From Calamus simplicifolius (lineage: Eukaryota > Streptophyta > Magnoliopsida > Arecales > Arecaceae): a stretch of DNA of 64,000 nucleotides. Numbering within the stretch: the first letter of the stretch is position 1; the number at the start of each line of letters is the position of its first letter. The notes below the pieces were generated by a model, which did no database searches, had not been told where the DNA came from, and saw only the letters and a list, made by a program, of their open reading frames with translations. A program made the translations under genes and the position numbers. The stretch spans positions 62,001-126,000 of the forward strand of contig UESW01000047.1 in NCBI GenBank assembly GCA_900491605.1. Direction: 5' to 3'. Positions 11,680 to 23,330 of the stretch are shown here, piece after piece.

Positions 11680-12110
11680 GGAGCGGTGTGGAAACAGAGG
11701 GATACCATGTTCCGCTCCCCGCACATCTCCCTGACTCCCTTGTTGGTAGGAAACCATACCAGTAACCTCTTTGTAGAGATAATGGCATCAAGGAGGTTGA
11801 TACCGAGCCTTCCAAGAATAGCGTTGTAAGCCAAGGGAACCCGAACAACCAAAAATTTATGAAGATCGTGCTCTGGCGCGGTTCCATCCTGGCCGTAACT
11901 GGGAGGGTGACTTCTCCTTCTACCTTTACAGTATCCCCAGTGAAACCCATCAAGGGAGTGGTCACAGGGCAAAGAAGACTTGGAGACAGGCTCATTTGAA
12001 CAAATGCCTCATACGAAAGAACATCCACTGAACTTTCACTATCAACAAGGATTCGCTTTATAGGGTGTTTAGCTATCGTCATTGATACGATGACGCTATC
12101 ATCATTAGGG
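11680..12110 (-). pseudogene. Aspartic protease region, Tat element
   Basis: The minus strand reads RILVDSESSVDVL near 12050, where the family has D-S-G-S-S. The catalytic Asp is kept but the invariant Gly is Glu. The C-terminal protease block AYNAILGRLGINLL (near 11815) is in a different frame, so a frameshift splits the domain at about 11960. Protease normally releases the Gag and Pol products. The Gly to Glu change alone would be expected to abolish activity. Confidence 0.75.
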
Positions 12111-13766
12111 TTATCCACCCCTTCTAAATCCCTTTTAAAGAAGAGAATTATAGAGTCTATCTCCTCCTCACGCTGCCTCTTGGAGTTGCTACCTATCCCC
12201 CAGGAGATCATGGCCATCGTCTTCTCTATCGGAGCGTTGTCTACACCGATCTGGGATGCAGAATGTGCCGACGGACCCGGAGCAGTGGGATTCCCTCTTC
12301 GGACAAACTTTCTCAGATGGCCCTGCTGAACAAGCTCTTCAATGACTTTCTTCAGTAGGCGGCAGTCCTCCGTGTCATGGTCGTAGTCCCGATGATAGCG
12401 GCAGTAGAGGTCTTTGTTGCGGGGGACTACTGGCCTCATGGGAGGAGGACGCCGAAGATAAGACTCACCCTCAATTTTTAGTAAGATATGAGATATTAGG
12501 GCGAGAAGCGGAGTGAAGTGCTCCTTTGGCGCCAGGGCCCAAGGTCGATTGTCTGGGCGACGAGGGGGCTCAAACTTCCTTGGTCGCGCTCCAGCAGGCT
12601 CTGGATGTGTTGGTTTCTTACTAGAACCCTTGTCGACCTTCCTTCTGGAGAAGTCTGCTTCGTCAGCGCAGATATACTTCTGCGCTCGACTTAGCAGCTT
12701 GGCATAAGAGCTGGGAGGCTTCTTGTCCAGGGAATAAGTGAAGCGGGAGGGACGAAGTCCCCGCTTCAGGGCTAGAGTGGCCACGGAATCCTCAAGATTA
12801 TAGACTTCGAGCGCAGCCTCCTTGAATCGAGCTACAAAGTCTTTCAAGGTTTCGTCACTCCTTTGCTGGACAGTAAATAGGCTATTAGCTACCCGGGGAT
12901 CTTTCGGCATGCATTGAAGTGGGCCAAAAAGGACCACTCCAGCAGCCGGAAGGAATTGACATTGCGCGGTGGCAGGCAAGAATACCATGCCCGTGCAGCA
13001 TTCCGGAGCGTTGCCAGAAAAGCGACACAAAGGAGAGAATCTATGGCCCCTTGAACTTGCATGAGAACCTTATAACTCTCCAAGTGATACAGGGGGTCTA
13101 TGGTGCCATCATATGGGTCCAACTGGGGAAGATGGAATCGGGATGGTGGAACCGGTTCCTCCATAATACGATGAAATAGTGGGGGACGGTGATCATAGTC
13201 CGTCTTGTGGGGTTGGTAATCCTACGGCTGAGCTCCGCCAGCCGCTGATGATACTCATCCAACCGTCGCTTTTCTCAGTGAGCAATTCGTTTGTTGACAG
13301 AATCTTCCCGTGAAGATTCAAAAGACGAGCGGGGAGAGGGATGCCGGTGAAGAGGGTGCACCTGTGCGGGTTCCTTCTCGCTACGCCGCTAGGGAAGGCG
13401 GTCGGAGTGATGGGAAGGAGATCGTGGCCGTTTGGAGGTCTTCCGGTGATGGGGTCTCGAAGATGTATGACAGAAGGGCTCCAGGGGAGTCCTGTCATTA
13501 TGAGATTGGCCGGCTCCCTGATCCCCCGTGTGGAGCATAGGGAGCGAAGGTGGCAGTGGCATAGTGGCGGAGCACTGTTCTTGCAGCCCTTGAACCACCG
13601 CCATCAGATCTTGGACTTGTTGGATCAGGGTGGCGAGCTGGTCAATTTGGCTAACCTGCAGCTGCATGGGAGGTGAAGTAGGGAGGTTGGTCTCTGGCTG
13701 CTCAGCCCGGGAGAGGTGCCTCCTAGTCTGACTGGTAGAGGCCTCCTGTGTACATGTAACCACCAT
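12110..13766 (-). pseudogene. Gag region of the Tat element
   Basis: Gag starts near 13766 with a Gln-rich helical stretch (LATLIQQVQDLMAVVQGLQEQ). A frame break leads to the core at 13164-12889 (LDPYDGTIDPLYHLESYK). The next piece, read at 13030-12110, includes LKDFVARFKEAALEVYNLED and a basic linker. It then has the Tat-type knuckle YCRYHRDYDHDTEDCRLLKK near 12390, a C-H-H-C form that differs from the usual CCHC. Gag forms the particle and binds element RNA. At least three frame changes break it. Confidence 0.85.
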
Positions 13767-13816
13767 CTTCCTTGCAGGGATAGCAGGTATGTCGAGTGAA
13801 CATTCACCTAAGCTGC

Positions 13817-13836
13817 CCCCTTACCTAGTGCGCCAA
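13817..13836 (-). promoter_or_regulatory. Primer-binding site of the Tat element
   Basis: On the minus strand TTGGCGCACTAGGTAAGGGG begins two bases after the 5' LTR. The TGGCGC start is what a tRNA 3' end (GCGCCA) would pair with. The tRNA was not assigned. The related element at 20356-28314 has a similar site (TTGGCGCTAGAGGAAGGG). Confidence 0.7.
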
Positions 13837-13838
13837 TC

Positions 13839-14580
13839 TGTTGCTACCAAATCACTTCCGGAGAGCATCGGACAGGAAAAGAGCTCCGTGGGCCTTCAAG
13901 GAGATGACAGGACCACTTCCTTTAGCCGGAAACCTGCAACAAAAGTTTTGGACTGGTAGTTCCAACAGGGACCCTCCGATGATCTAGTTAGTGGTATGGA
14001 TAACAGCACTAGAGATGAGTGTAGTTCGGAATCATCTCCCTCCTCGTTGCGAGTCAGGGTTTTTTATACCTGTTTGAAAGTCTCTCTTTCCCTTCATGGA
14101 TGACCGTTGAATCATGTCATCCGTCAGAAACGATGTCATAAGTGGTAGGTGGGCGCATAGCTGCTAGACATGCCGTAAGTAACGGTAACTGCTCGTGACC
14201 TGTGGTCGTTGGCTAGTGGGCCACGTGGCCACTCTAAGCACTTGTTTGGCTGTTGGGAGCCAAGTCCGAGGTCGGTTCTAAGGTTGAAACCGAAATCCGA
14301 GATGGATCTGAAGCCGAATAAGAGGACAAGGCTGAGGTCGAGGCCGAAGCCAGGTTCGAGGCCGAGGCCGATCTCGAGGCCAGGCTCGAGGCCGAGGCCA
14401 AGGCTGAGCTCGAGGCCAGGTTCGATGCCAAGGCCAAGGCTGAGCTCGAGGCCAGGTTTGAGGCCAGAAACGAGGCTGAAGTTGACTCCAAAGCCGGGGC
14501 CAGCTGCCATATTATTGCTTGGCTTCAAAAACCATGAAGTCTGTTAATCCGAAGCCCGTGGAGCGTGATCAGCCACATCA
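13839..14580 (-). repeat. 5' LTR of the Tat element
   Basis: This 742-bp LTR runs from TGTTGCTACC to CCACATCA and is followed by the TAAGG target duplication. It has fewer GAGGCC units than the 3' LTR. A TTTTTTATACC TATA-like stretch near 14060 also occurs in the partner (near 4368). Confidence 0.93.
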
Positions 14581-16156
14581 TAAGGGATTGCCTTTAACAT
14601 ATTAAGTTTATTTGAGCATTTATGAGCCTCAGTTAATGGCTTTCTACCTCCCCTAATCATCAGGACTGCATTTGGATTATCTTGCATTAGTTCCCACATT
14701 AAACCTTTGCAGTTGCTCTTTCTATGTTGTTTATATCATTTGCTTACCTTTCTTTATGTTAGTTCTCAAATCTATCCCTCTAGTTTTCTACATATTTACT
14801 GCTATGAAAGTTCATCGTATCGAGAATCAGTAGTGTTTTAGTGCCAGACTGGTACTAACCAACGATATACTAATCATCTTATACTGAACCAACGATGTAT
14901 CAATTAAGTGAACCGAAAGGTTTCAACCTATCAACAATCCCATACTGAGCCGAAGTGAGAAGTTTGTCATGGTACAAGGCAATTCGATATGGTGCAAAGT
15001 AAGTATAAGGTTGGGATGGGCGAGATGAAATGGTTTTGAATTATATAGGATGGTTTAAAGTGGTATTGGTTCTTAACCATTTCAAAATGATGAATTGTAC
15101 CAGTTCCACACAATTATGATTTAGAATGGCCTATATCAAATGGCTCAGTATGATTTGGCATACCTTTCCCTATCAACATCACCTCTGCTCTATCCATATG
15201 TATAGGATCTAGAAATTTCAGACAATAGATTATAAGTACGTGGCAAACTGATAATAAAACCTGTTCTTACATTGGTATCGGTGTATTTTGACATCTATAT
15301 CCTGAAGTACCCAATGCATTATATACTTCATTGAAGTTGGAGAGAGGTACCTTGACTACAATGGTGTATGATACATTTGCATGCCTTTTATTAGACAGGA
15401 CTTTATATATGGTAACTACTTTGGGCTGCTTTATGTGCTACTTGTCTGGCATTTACAACATGTCCATGCACTGATTAACTTCTTGTTGCAAGACACTTGA
15501 CATAAATTTCATCCATCATTTTTCCCTTGAGCTTATGTTTCTATAAGTTTCATACTCGAAGAACCATTTTTGTGTTTATTCCAACCACGCCAGTAAAGGA
15601 TTAAAAGAGGCTCGTGTTTTCATCTTTTATTTCTTGTTTTCAAAGGTAATGGGTGGAGGACCAAAGCATCTAAAGAAGCTTGTTTCTTTTAGCTAGTACT
15701 TTGTCTATGATTTCTTGTGTTTTAATCATATAGCATCATTTATCAAATGTTATTGGGTCCTGTAATTATGATGATAAAAAGACAGAAGAACATTATGATA
15801 ATATTTTTCTCCATTATGTCATTGCGTTTAATTCCACCTAAAAGAAGCTAAACGCCATGTCTATCTCTGATATACGCTGTGAATGCCAACTGCACTCTTT
15901 TTATGCTTGAAATTCTTTTGTCACCACAATGCAGTACGCATGTAAGGCTTTCAGCATTGTTTTAAACAGCTCGGTTGTTCAGATCTAACCTTGATCAGTG
16001 TGGTCATATTATATATACATTCTTCTGATTCATTTATTATGAGTCTTGTATAACTTAATTTGTAACATTTTTAATGCTCAGCAAGCTTGTTGGTGCATGG
16101 TGCATAACTTTTATGATCCAACATCTCTGCACAGTTAAAACATACACTTCTTTTTG
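14581..16156. repeat. Segmental duplication, copy 1, block c (upstream region of the F-box gene)
   Basis: This block matches 51014-52782 at about 97 percent. It holds the upstream region and apparent 5'-UTR intron of the F-box gene at 16200. The stretch 14820-15170 is rich in repeated GGTAC and ATCGAT-like words and may be an old repeat. Similarity to copy 2 stops at CTTCTTTTTG, at the 3' end of the presumed intron. Confidence 0.9.
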
Positions 16157-16199
16157 CAGATTCTTTCATATTACCAGCAACGATCCTGAAGGAAGGACA

Positions 16200-19100
16200 A
16201 TGGCAGTTAGGAAAGACCGAATCAGTCTCTTGCCAGATAGTCTACTGCACAACATTCTTTCTAGAGTGCCCATACAAACGGCTGTAAGCACCAGCACCCT
16301 GTCAAAAAGATGGAGGCACCTCTGGAAAACACTGCCTGATCTCGATCTTAATGAAGATCTCTGGAAATATTTCATAGACAAAAGTCCAGTGAGCCAAGAT
16401 CGTCTCAAACTAGTGGCAAGAGACTACGCCAAAGTTGTGGACTGGATCATGCGACGGCATAATGGTCCTGTTCTGAGGACGTTACAGATCCGTATGGCTG
16501 AAGGGAGGAAGCATCGCTCTTTGTTAAAAAAGTGTGTAGGAACTGCTTCTGAGAAACAGGTTGAGGAACTCTGCGTCAGATTTCAAGGAGAACTGCAACC
16601 GGAGATCCCTCAGTTTATCCTGAGAATTGATTCACTGACCTCACTTCGCTTGTGTTACGGCCTGATGACAAGTTCTCTTCGTTTCATGGGTCTGCCAAAT
16701 CTTAGGAGACTTTATCTCAAGTGGGCCGTATTAGGAGACCACCAGCTCCCCACGATACTTAAGAATGCCCACACCTGGAGAGCATAGATTTAGAAGATGT
16801 GCTGTTCTATATGATATCAAGATCATCACTCGAAATCCAGCCTTTAAAAGCTTACAGCAACCCAGTGTAGCCCACTCGTCGACGGTATTGAAATAGATGC
16901 TCCTTATTTAAGGAGCCTTCACTACTCAGGGCGACAGGTTAATTTCATTCTGAGGAACATAACCATGTTTCAAGATGTTTTAATTGACATACGTAGGAAG
17001 ACCGGAAATCAAGAAACGATGATGAAGTTCTTTTCGCCACCAAATATGGAAGTGTTGACCATACATGCTTATGCACTGAAGGTAAGTTATTCCTATTGCA
17101 TCTCTTTTCAGTCTTATATATATATATATTTATAAAGTTTGCTTATTAGCTAACGTCAACAGGTATTTCATGGGATGTCGAAACAGGTTTCTGTTCCAAA
17201 TGTTAGGATATATTGTCTCAAGTATTGAAATAAAAAATCTAGATAATGCTAGCTAGAATATATTACAAATGATAAATATTAATTAAAGATGACAATTATT
17301 AAACTCAAGAAAAAAACCAATCTAGATCAAGGTATATGTGGCACTACCACCTATACTTGGCTAGCTCTTCATGTAAGTTGTTGATGAATTATTCTAAGCT
17401 ACAATGATGGGGCTTAATCTGGTCTTCCTACCATGATCTTGATCATGTGATCTAAAAACTCCTTTAGATGCCCAAAACTTGAGAAAGGAAAAATTAAGAG
17501 TAGTGAAACCTGGAGAAAAATCAAAAGAATAGAGAAAAGTTGCTGTACTTTATATCTTGGACATAAAGTTTACTTACAAATTCAGTCCAATGGTTATATA
17601 ACCCTAAAATCTCTCTTGATCGCATGACACTAGGCTATATTTAATTTAAATAATTCTTTTTTCAAACTTAGGCCTCATCTTCTAAAAGCACAATTTTGAT
17701 CACATGTAATATTCATGCAAGTCATGTCACCAAGGAATGCATTAAACCATTAACCCTTTCTTTTTCTGAAAAAAAATCAGACCCCACCAGATATTGCATT
17801 GTTGTCTTCCAATTTAGGCTTTCAATCGGCATGCACAAGCGCTCCTTTGTGCACCAAGTCCTTGTGTCTACCGGTGATGGCGTTAAAAATCCCTTCCCCT
17901 AACCAGTCTAGACCCAGAACAATAAAACAAATCCCCAAAGACAAGTCCGAACAAACACGATAATATACTGGAAGCAAAGCCTTTCCAACCAAAGACTTTT
18001 TACTAAGTAAACTTTGGATACAATGAGTTGCCCAAAGGCCACACGCACTCCTCTTTGTCCCTTACAAAGATCACACAAAGTGCCCGCCCCAACCTCACTC
18101 GACAAGAACTGACCTTGGATGCCCCGCACCTACACGCGCACCGCCTGTGCGTCTAAGCCACGTCCTGCCAATGACTAAGCCCACCTGGCTTAGACCTTCG
18201 CGCATCTTGATCTTGGCTGATCAGACCGCTCACCAACCTAGCGCACCTTCACTGGACACCGAATGGTTTCACCCGAACTCCTTTCAGATGGGTTGGATGA
18301 TGGAATTTGCTCCCCCTTGGCCTTGAGTCCGCCCCTCTTTATAAAGGAACTCCCCAGTCACCTTAGCCACCGCCTCATAGCTATTCATCGCCCTAAAATC
18401 CCAAAAATACCTGCTCTGCCAGGTTGTCCGCGTTAAATGCCCAGCTCGTGCTGCCTGCATGACTACGGGCGCTCCGCATGCCAGATGCGTTTGCCAGGCT
18501 AGCAACCCATCCACCTATCGCCCAATCCATCCCTGCCATGTACCTGCCAGCCTGTCACCGTGTTCGCGCCGCATCCGTGTACCAGGCTGGTCAGGCTGGC
18601 TTGGCCATCGACCTGGTCGCGCGCCAGTCTAACCAGGCCATCGACCTAGCTGTGCGCCAGCTGACCACATGCCAGGCTGGCTGCGTGCTAGGTTGGTTAG
18701 GGGAAGGGATCTTCCAACGCCATCACCGATAGACGCAAGGACTTGATGTATAAAGGAGCGCTTGCGTATGTCGACGCTAGGCATTGGGCATGCGTGGGCT
18801 GAGCGCGTGTGACCATTAAAGCCCGGATGAGCACTTGTGACTCATGCTCTCTTAATGCACAAAGTCATCGAACATCATTCAAAATATTATTTTAAGATTT
18901 AAATTTTTTTATTTGAAAACAATCAACACCATCATCGTCCTAATATTTCAATCAATGCATCTTAAGATACTATATATCTATCCTAAGTGCTGGGATGAGA
19001 AAGGATGAGAACATTTTCCATTATATGAAAAAATCAAAATGATTCGTTAGGATTTAAAATCTTTATGGTAGGGATTGTTATCAAATACGTGAGTTATATT

Positions 19101-19813
19101 CAGATGCTATTTTATCAACGTAAGTATCTACGGTCTAACTGCAAGCATTCTTATGTACTTGATGTTTTTCGCGAAGGAACTCCTAAGGGAAAACTGTGAG
19201 GATGAAGATGACCTAAATGTAGTTCGTTTTCCAAAGCTAAGGGAAATTCAGCTACTGATGGATGACGTGTGCGCCAGCGATGTTGTTGCTCTCAGTTGGC
19301 TGATGAGCATCAGTCCTTCTGTCGACAGGGTTTTTCTCCGTACTGCTGTAAGTCTCTTCAACTATGTTTAAATGCACGTATATTCCTTGCTTTGTAATCC
19401 AATTTTTTAATTAGTTCATGCAGAGTGAATCTGAGGAGACTTCTGCTGAACCTTCAAGGCATCCGCCAATTCTCAAACTCTTTGATATTGCAACGACGCA
19501 TCGTATGTACCTGATACCGTACGGATTTACTGGCCTGCCTTACGAGAGATTGATGTTGAGATACTTCCTCACCAAAGCACAGGGACCCGTGGAGCTCCTG
19601 CCAAAGGTGCCCCAAGGGTTTTGGCAGGACCATGGCCCTCAGGAAATTACAGAAGTGGATGACGATTGCAGAGGCCAAATTAGCCAACAATCACGGGAGT
19701 ATTTCACCGAGCTTCTGGAGCAGTTGCCAGAGACTTATGGAGAGCTAAGGGTGGAAAGACAGGAAGATAACGAAGGCATAGAAAATATTTTACCCATGCA
19801 CAGAGACTTTTAG
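16200..19813 (+). pseudogene. F-box/LRR gene, broken by frameshifts
   Basis: ATG at 16200 opens an F-box (residues about 6-50: DRISLLPDSLLHNILSRVPI, then STLSKRWRHLWKTLPDLDL). A leucine-rich region follows (SLTSLRLCYG, then LPNLRRLYLKW). F-box proteins bring substrates to SCF ubiquitin ligases through SKP1. A TTTTTGCAG acceptor just upstream (16151-16159) suggests a 5'-UTR intron. Exon 1 ends at 17081 before GTAAGT, and its first intron is 17082-17162. Frame is lost near 16765 and again near 16868, each consistent with a single-base indel. The next exon reads VFHGMSKQVSVPNV and stops at about 17228. The downstream part resumes at about 19153, and intron 19348-19423 joins two in-phase exons ending at 19813. 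The 1.9-kb gap may be an inserted element. No repeat-type domain after the LRRs was identified. Confidence 0.75.
17207..19150. other. Foreign-looking 1.9-kb block inside the F-box gene
   Basis: The F-box reading frame stops here and resumes about 1.9 kb later. The block begins TGTTAGGATATATTG, as some copia LTRs do, and is AT-rich to about 18050. It turns GC-rich (about 18050-18840, with repeated CAGGCTGG words) and then AT-rich again. No polyprotein, target duplication or paired terminal repeat was found. A long intron with an embedded repeat is the alternative. Confidence 0.4.
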
Positions 19814-20350
19814 ACGGCTACAACGTTGCTTCAAAAATGTTCAAATGTTCAACTCCGGCATGTAGCTGAGGACTAATGTCTTATCTAGTCAAAACTTAAT
19901 TAAGACTTCTATGTTAGGAGATATTTAATTGTTTGCGTAGTCCTCGGGGAACTTTGATAACACTCTGGTTATGTAATTATCATCGACATCTTTTTTCTTT
20001 CTTTCTTTTGTGAGAGAAACCGTCTGGAAATGTTTTAGGTTGGTACTATTTGTTAAATTTCTATGTTGGTTTGATTAGATTATGTCATCCTGTTTGATGG
20101 AGCAAGCTCACTGAAACTCGTTTAATTATTTCGATCTCTTTCGGGTGGTATATTTCGATTTCTTATCATCTTGATTGTTGAGACCTCTGGTACGAGAAAT
20201 GGAGAAATTGAAAATGTTTTGCAGATTCGGTAACAGTGCTGTGCTGTTTGTCAGTAGTTAGGGAGTGAGACCGACAAGGACATAGCTTATTGTTTGCACG
20301 GATGGTTTAAACGGTAGGAAGTTGTGAATTTATGAGTCATACGCTGCAGA
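19814..20350 (+). other. 3' flank of the F-box pseudogene
   Basis: No gene is seen. The AT-rich stretch after the last stop probably includes the old 3' UTR. It ends at GACTC (20351-20355), the target site of the next retroelement, and sequence of the same locus resumes at 28315. Confidence 0.5.
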
Positions 20351-20355
20351 GACTC

Positions 20356-21830
20356 TAATGAGAGGTAAAATCGTCATTGCATTGTTGATCACTCACATCG
20401 GTGATGGGGTCACGCCCAGTCCAAATGCCCTACTTGCCAGCTGGCCTATTGGCGCGACATTCTAGCAACAAGAGTCTCCTCATAATGAAGAAAGAGAACA
20501 AGAGGGAAAAAGTAGCCACATCATGTGCGTGGGTTCTCCCAAGGGCCCTCTCATTAATATCCGTCAAATCAATAAGCCAGAGCATTCAATGATGCAGAAA
20601 CGGTCATAATGACTTGGCCAGCATTTAATGGAATAAAAAGAGAGGAGAAAGTATAGTTCCGCCAATATGCCTCTGCAAATATAGTTCGGCAAGAATAACT
20701 CGGCCAACATGCCTCGGCAAATGTAGTTTGGCCAACATGCTTCGGCAAATATAGTTCGACAAAAATAACTCGGCCAACATGCCTCGGCAAATGTAGTTTG
20801 GCCAACATGCCTCGGCAAATATAGTTCGGCAAATATAGTTCGGCAAATATACTTCGGCAAACATGCATCGGTAAATATGCTTCGGCCAACATACCTCGGC
20901 ACTCTAGCTCAGTTTCCGCAACCGCGATATGACCTTCGCACCAACGCAATTATGGCCCCATAAAGGCCATATGCATTTACCTGCTTTAAGGCATTTAATG
21001 CCTTATCTCCTTGCATTTATGGCTGCAACGTTGCCCGGCACTTTTTGCGTAAGGAAGGATGGCGTCATAAAGCCGAGACAAAGAGTTCTTGACTCCATGC
21101 TTCACAGAAGTCCGACTCGGCCAACCACATTGTACTTCGGCAGGTTCGGCCAACCTTATGCCTCGGTAGCCCGAGCTATTCTTATGCTACTGCCATCAAG
21201 GCCAGACCATTCCTCGGCCATTCGATCCGAGCTACTTCAGACCTCTGCGGAATCTGGCGAGAGAGTTCAATTCACTGTAACAGAATAAGATTCCAAGAAT
21301 CATGCCAAAACGTGGCCTAGGACCTACAATAGTGGCCTAGGGACCACGCAGCCACTGAGTCTCAAGCCATCGGCCAGCTCTCCCCGCCTCCCAGCCGTCG
21401 ATCCTCTAACTAACCAGATATGGATCCTACCGGCCCTGTAACAATCTGATTCGAATCCGTTTCGAATCCCAACAACTTTCAGACCTCATCCAGAGCACGT
21501 CCAAGAAGTCAGGTGATCGCCTATAAATACTACCATCCTCAAGCCTCTCAGGTACGGTGATTCTACGCCCATTTTTCATTCGCAGTTCTTACACTCCGCC
21601 ATGAAAGCTCCCACGAGAGCTCGGAGGAACTCTTCCTAAGAGATCCACCTCCTCATTATCTGGTTGATCGCCGATTTTCTCCCACTGACTTGGGCATCGG
21701 AGGGTCTTCCGCAGAGGGCCACCCCAACGCCTCTTGCGTGAGGACTGTCTTGCAGGTCCGCCTAGAAGGAAGGGAGCCCATGCTGCAGCCCGATCGCGCC
21801 CGAGCCGGAGGATGGATTTTAGCGGCAACA
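20356..21830 (+). repeat. 5' LTR of the non-autonomous Tat-type element
   Basis: This 1475-bp LTR ends GGCAACA. It holds a degenerate array at about 20650-20900 built on CTCGGCAAATATAGTTCGGC-like words, probably in U3. TATAAATACTACC near 21520 is a good TATA box, with transcription expected shortly downstream. Confidence 0.92.
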
Positions 21831-21832
21831 GA

Positions 21833-21850
21833 TTGGCGCTAGAGGAAGGG
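21833..21850 (+). promoter_or_regulatory. Primer-binding site of the non-autonomous Tat-type element
   Basis: TTGGCGCTAGAGGAAGGG lies two bases after the LTR. It starts with the same TTGGCGC as the site of the Tat element at 4145-14580, supporting a shared lineage. The tRNA was not assigned. Confidence 0.75.
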
Positions 21851-21914
21851 TCTCAAGTCCCGTTAAACATGAAAAAAGGAGACAAGGATCTCGATCTGAA
21901 AGAGAACCTCTCCA

Positions 21915-22382
21915 ATGGCTAATCGGAGAAGGGCAACTTTTGAAGCCCAGGACCAGGTCGCCTCCCAGAGACCTGATCCGGTGAGCAGTGTGGCGCCGCC
22001 GCCACCGCCAGCTGAGACTCCGTCGCCACCAGCTGTCCCAGTGACCCAGGACCCGTTCGCCACACTGGTCCAGCAGGTCCAGGCCCTGACCCGTCTAGTT
22101 CAGGAGAGCCATACAGCTCCCCATCCAGTTATAGCTACCCCTGCTCCATGCCTCCCAAAAGAGGCCGCAGCTCCTCTTTCTCCAGCCACTTCTTCTGGTC
22201 CGCATGGAGTTGCGGACCCCCCATGTCGACCTAAGGAGGCCAGACTAGTCCCACAAGGGCGCTGCGATAAGGATCTCCCCAGATCTTGGTGGGCCCGATT
22301 CATCTCTCCGGTGTCCTCTCGCCACGACTCGACACCATCTCCGCCTTCTTCCTGCCTTGGCACAACGGATCGGCTTCCATAG
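21915..22382 (+). pseudogene. Gag N-terminal stub
   Basis: A 155-residue frame from ATG at 21915 has a Pro-rich stretch (APPPPPAETPSPP), a helical block (DPFATLVQQVQALTRLVQE) and a Pro/Ser-rich tail. The helical block matches the start of gag in the other Tat element (LATLIQQVQDLMAVVQ). The capsid core and knuckle are missing. The frame ends at the boundary with an inserted LTR-like piece. As it stands it could encode only a short protein of unknown use. Confidence 0.65.
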
Positions 22383-22383
22383 C

Positions 22384-22566
22384 CGCGCTATGCGCACCAA
22401 GGCATTTATGGCCTCATAAAGGCCATGTGCATCTACCTGCATTTAATGCCTTATCTCCTTCCATCATTAAGGCATTTATGGCTGCCGCATTGCCCCTAGG
22501 CACCTTTTGCATGAGGAAGGATGGCATCATAAAGCCAAGACAAGGAGTTCTTGACTCCATGCTTCA
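22384..22566 (+). repeat. Internal fragment of the element's own LTR
   Basis: This stretch (GCACCAAGGCATTTATGGCC to CTTCACAGAAGTCC) matches about 20938-21115 of the 5' LTR in the same direction, with several differences. It sits exactly between the gag stub and the integrase tail, so it marks the junction of the large internal deletion. Template switching during reverse transcription is the likely origin. Confidence 0.8.
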
Positions 22567-22587
22567 CAGAAGTCCAACGTCCAGCTT

Positions 22588-22940
22588 CAACCTCGGCCAA
22601 TGGATCTACCGCACCACACAGAGAGTTCCCACAGGCAAGACCCCATTCCGGATGGCCTTCGGCGTAGAAGCGCTCATCCCCATGGAGATAGGACCCCCCT
22701 ATCCGCGGATGCTATCATGCCTCCAGAGTCAAAGGGAGATCCTTCTCGCCCGGCGACCCTGTTCTCCGGAAAGCATCTGTCTCCAAACCGCTGGAGCAAG
22801 GAAAACTGGCAACAAATTGGGAAGGCCCCTACCAAGTGGCGGAGATCATTGGACCGGGAACCTACAAGCTGCAAGATCTAAACGGAAAGTTTGTCCCCCG
22901 GACGTGGAACTCAGACAATCTCCGTAAGTATTATCAATAG
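22588..22940 (+). pseudogene. Integrase C-terminal fragment
   Basis: The fragment begins with the end of the integrase core (QWIYRTTQRVPTGKTPFRMA, then FGVEALIPMEIG). A frame change near 22730-22810 leads to the C-terminal domain (NWEGPYQVAEIIGPGTYKL, then FVPRTWNSDNLRKYYQ) with a stop at 22938-22940. It corresponds to 8477-8920 of the other Tat element. The catalytic DDE core is absent. Confidence 0.75.
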
Positions 22941-23109
22941 GGTATGTCCTCTATAAGTCCATTTTGATATGCCTTATTATACCTTCCTGTCGGCATGTAT
23001 TTTCATAATTTGCAACGTGAATCATCACACATTATGTTGCCAAAGATTGCGAAAAGAAACAGGTGCTGCTCACCAATCCTCGGCACGATCAAGTTGCCTA
23101 TTTGCACAG

Positions 23110-23330
23110 GAAATCTCCAAACCTTGGCAGGGCCAAGTAAAAATCTCCGAACCTCGGCTGGGCCGAGCAACAAATTCTCCAAACCTAGGTAGGGCCAAGT
23201 AAAAATCTCCGAACCTCGGCTGGGCCGAGCAATAAAATTCTCCGAACCTTGGCAGGGCCAAGTAAAAATTCTCCGAACCTCGGCTGGGCTGAGCAACAAA
23301 TCTCCATGCCTTGGCAGCGCCAAGTAAAAT
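23110..23330 (+). repeat. Tandem array A: alternating CTTGGC and CTCGGC hairpins
   Basis: Units of about 35 bases carry a perfect 6-bp stem. They alternate between CTTGGC-AGG-GCCAAG and CTCGGC-TGG-GCCGAG, spaced by TAAAAATCTCCGAAC-like sequence. The C to T and G to A differences between the two types sit at paired stem positions, so pairing is kept. Confidence 0.8.

Larger units (their letters stand above)
4145..14580 (-). mobile_element. Ty3/gypsy LTR retrotransposon, Tat lineage, complete but decayed
   Basis: Bounds are set by the empty site in copy 2 (around 51014), TG...CA LTR ends and the 5-bp target duplication TAAGG (4140-4144 and 14581-14585). Read on the minus strand the order is 5' LTR, primer-binding site, gag, protease, RT, RNase H, a second archaeal-type RNase H, integrase, a 3.5-kb 3' region with an antisense gene, polypurine tract and 3' LTR. 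The second RNase H, the Cys/His knuckle form in gag and the long 3' region with antisense ORF are features of the Tat lineage. Every protein region is broken by stops or frameshifts. The two LTRs differ at about 14 percent over the first 265 bases, mostly transitions. Confidence 0.93.

Noticed and set aside
18478..18732. 84-residue Ala/Arg-rich frame in the GC-rich block
   Set aside because: GC-rich sequence with repeated CAGGCTGG words gives open frames by composition. No similarity or splice context was found.
20564..20949. Cys-rich minus-strand frames in the LTR U3 region (repeated at 27045-27423)
   Set aside because: They translate the CTCGGCAAATATAG repeat. The regular Cys spacing is due to the repeat and does not indicate a secreted peptide.
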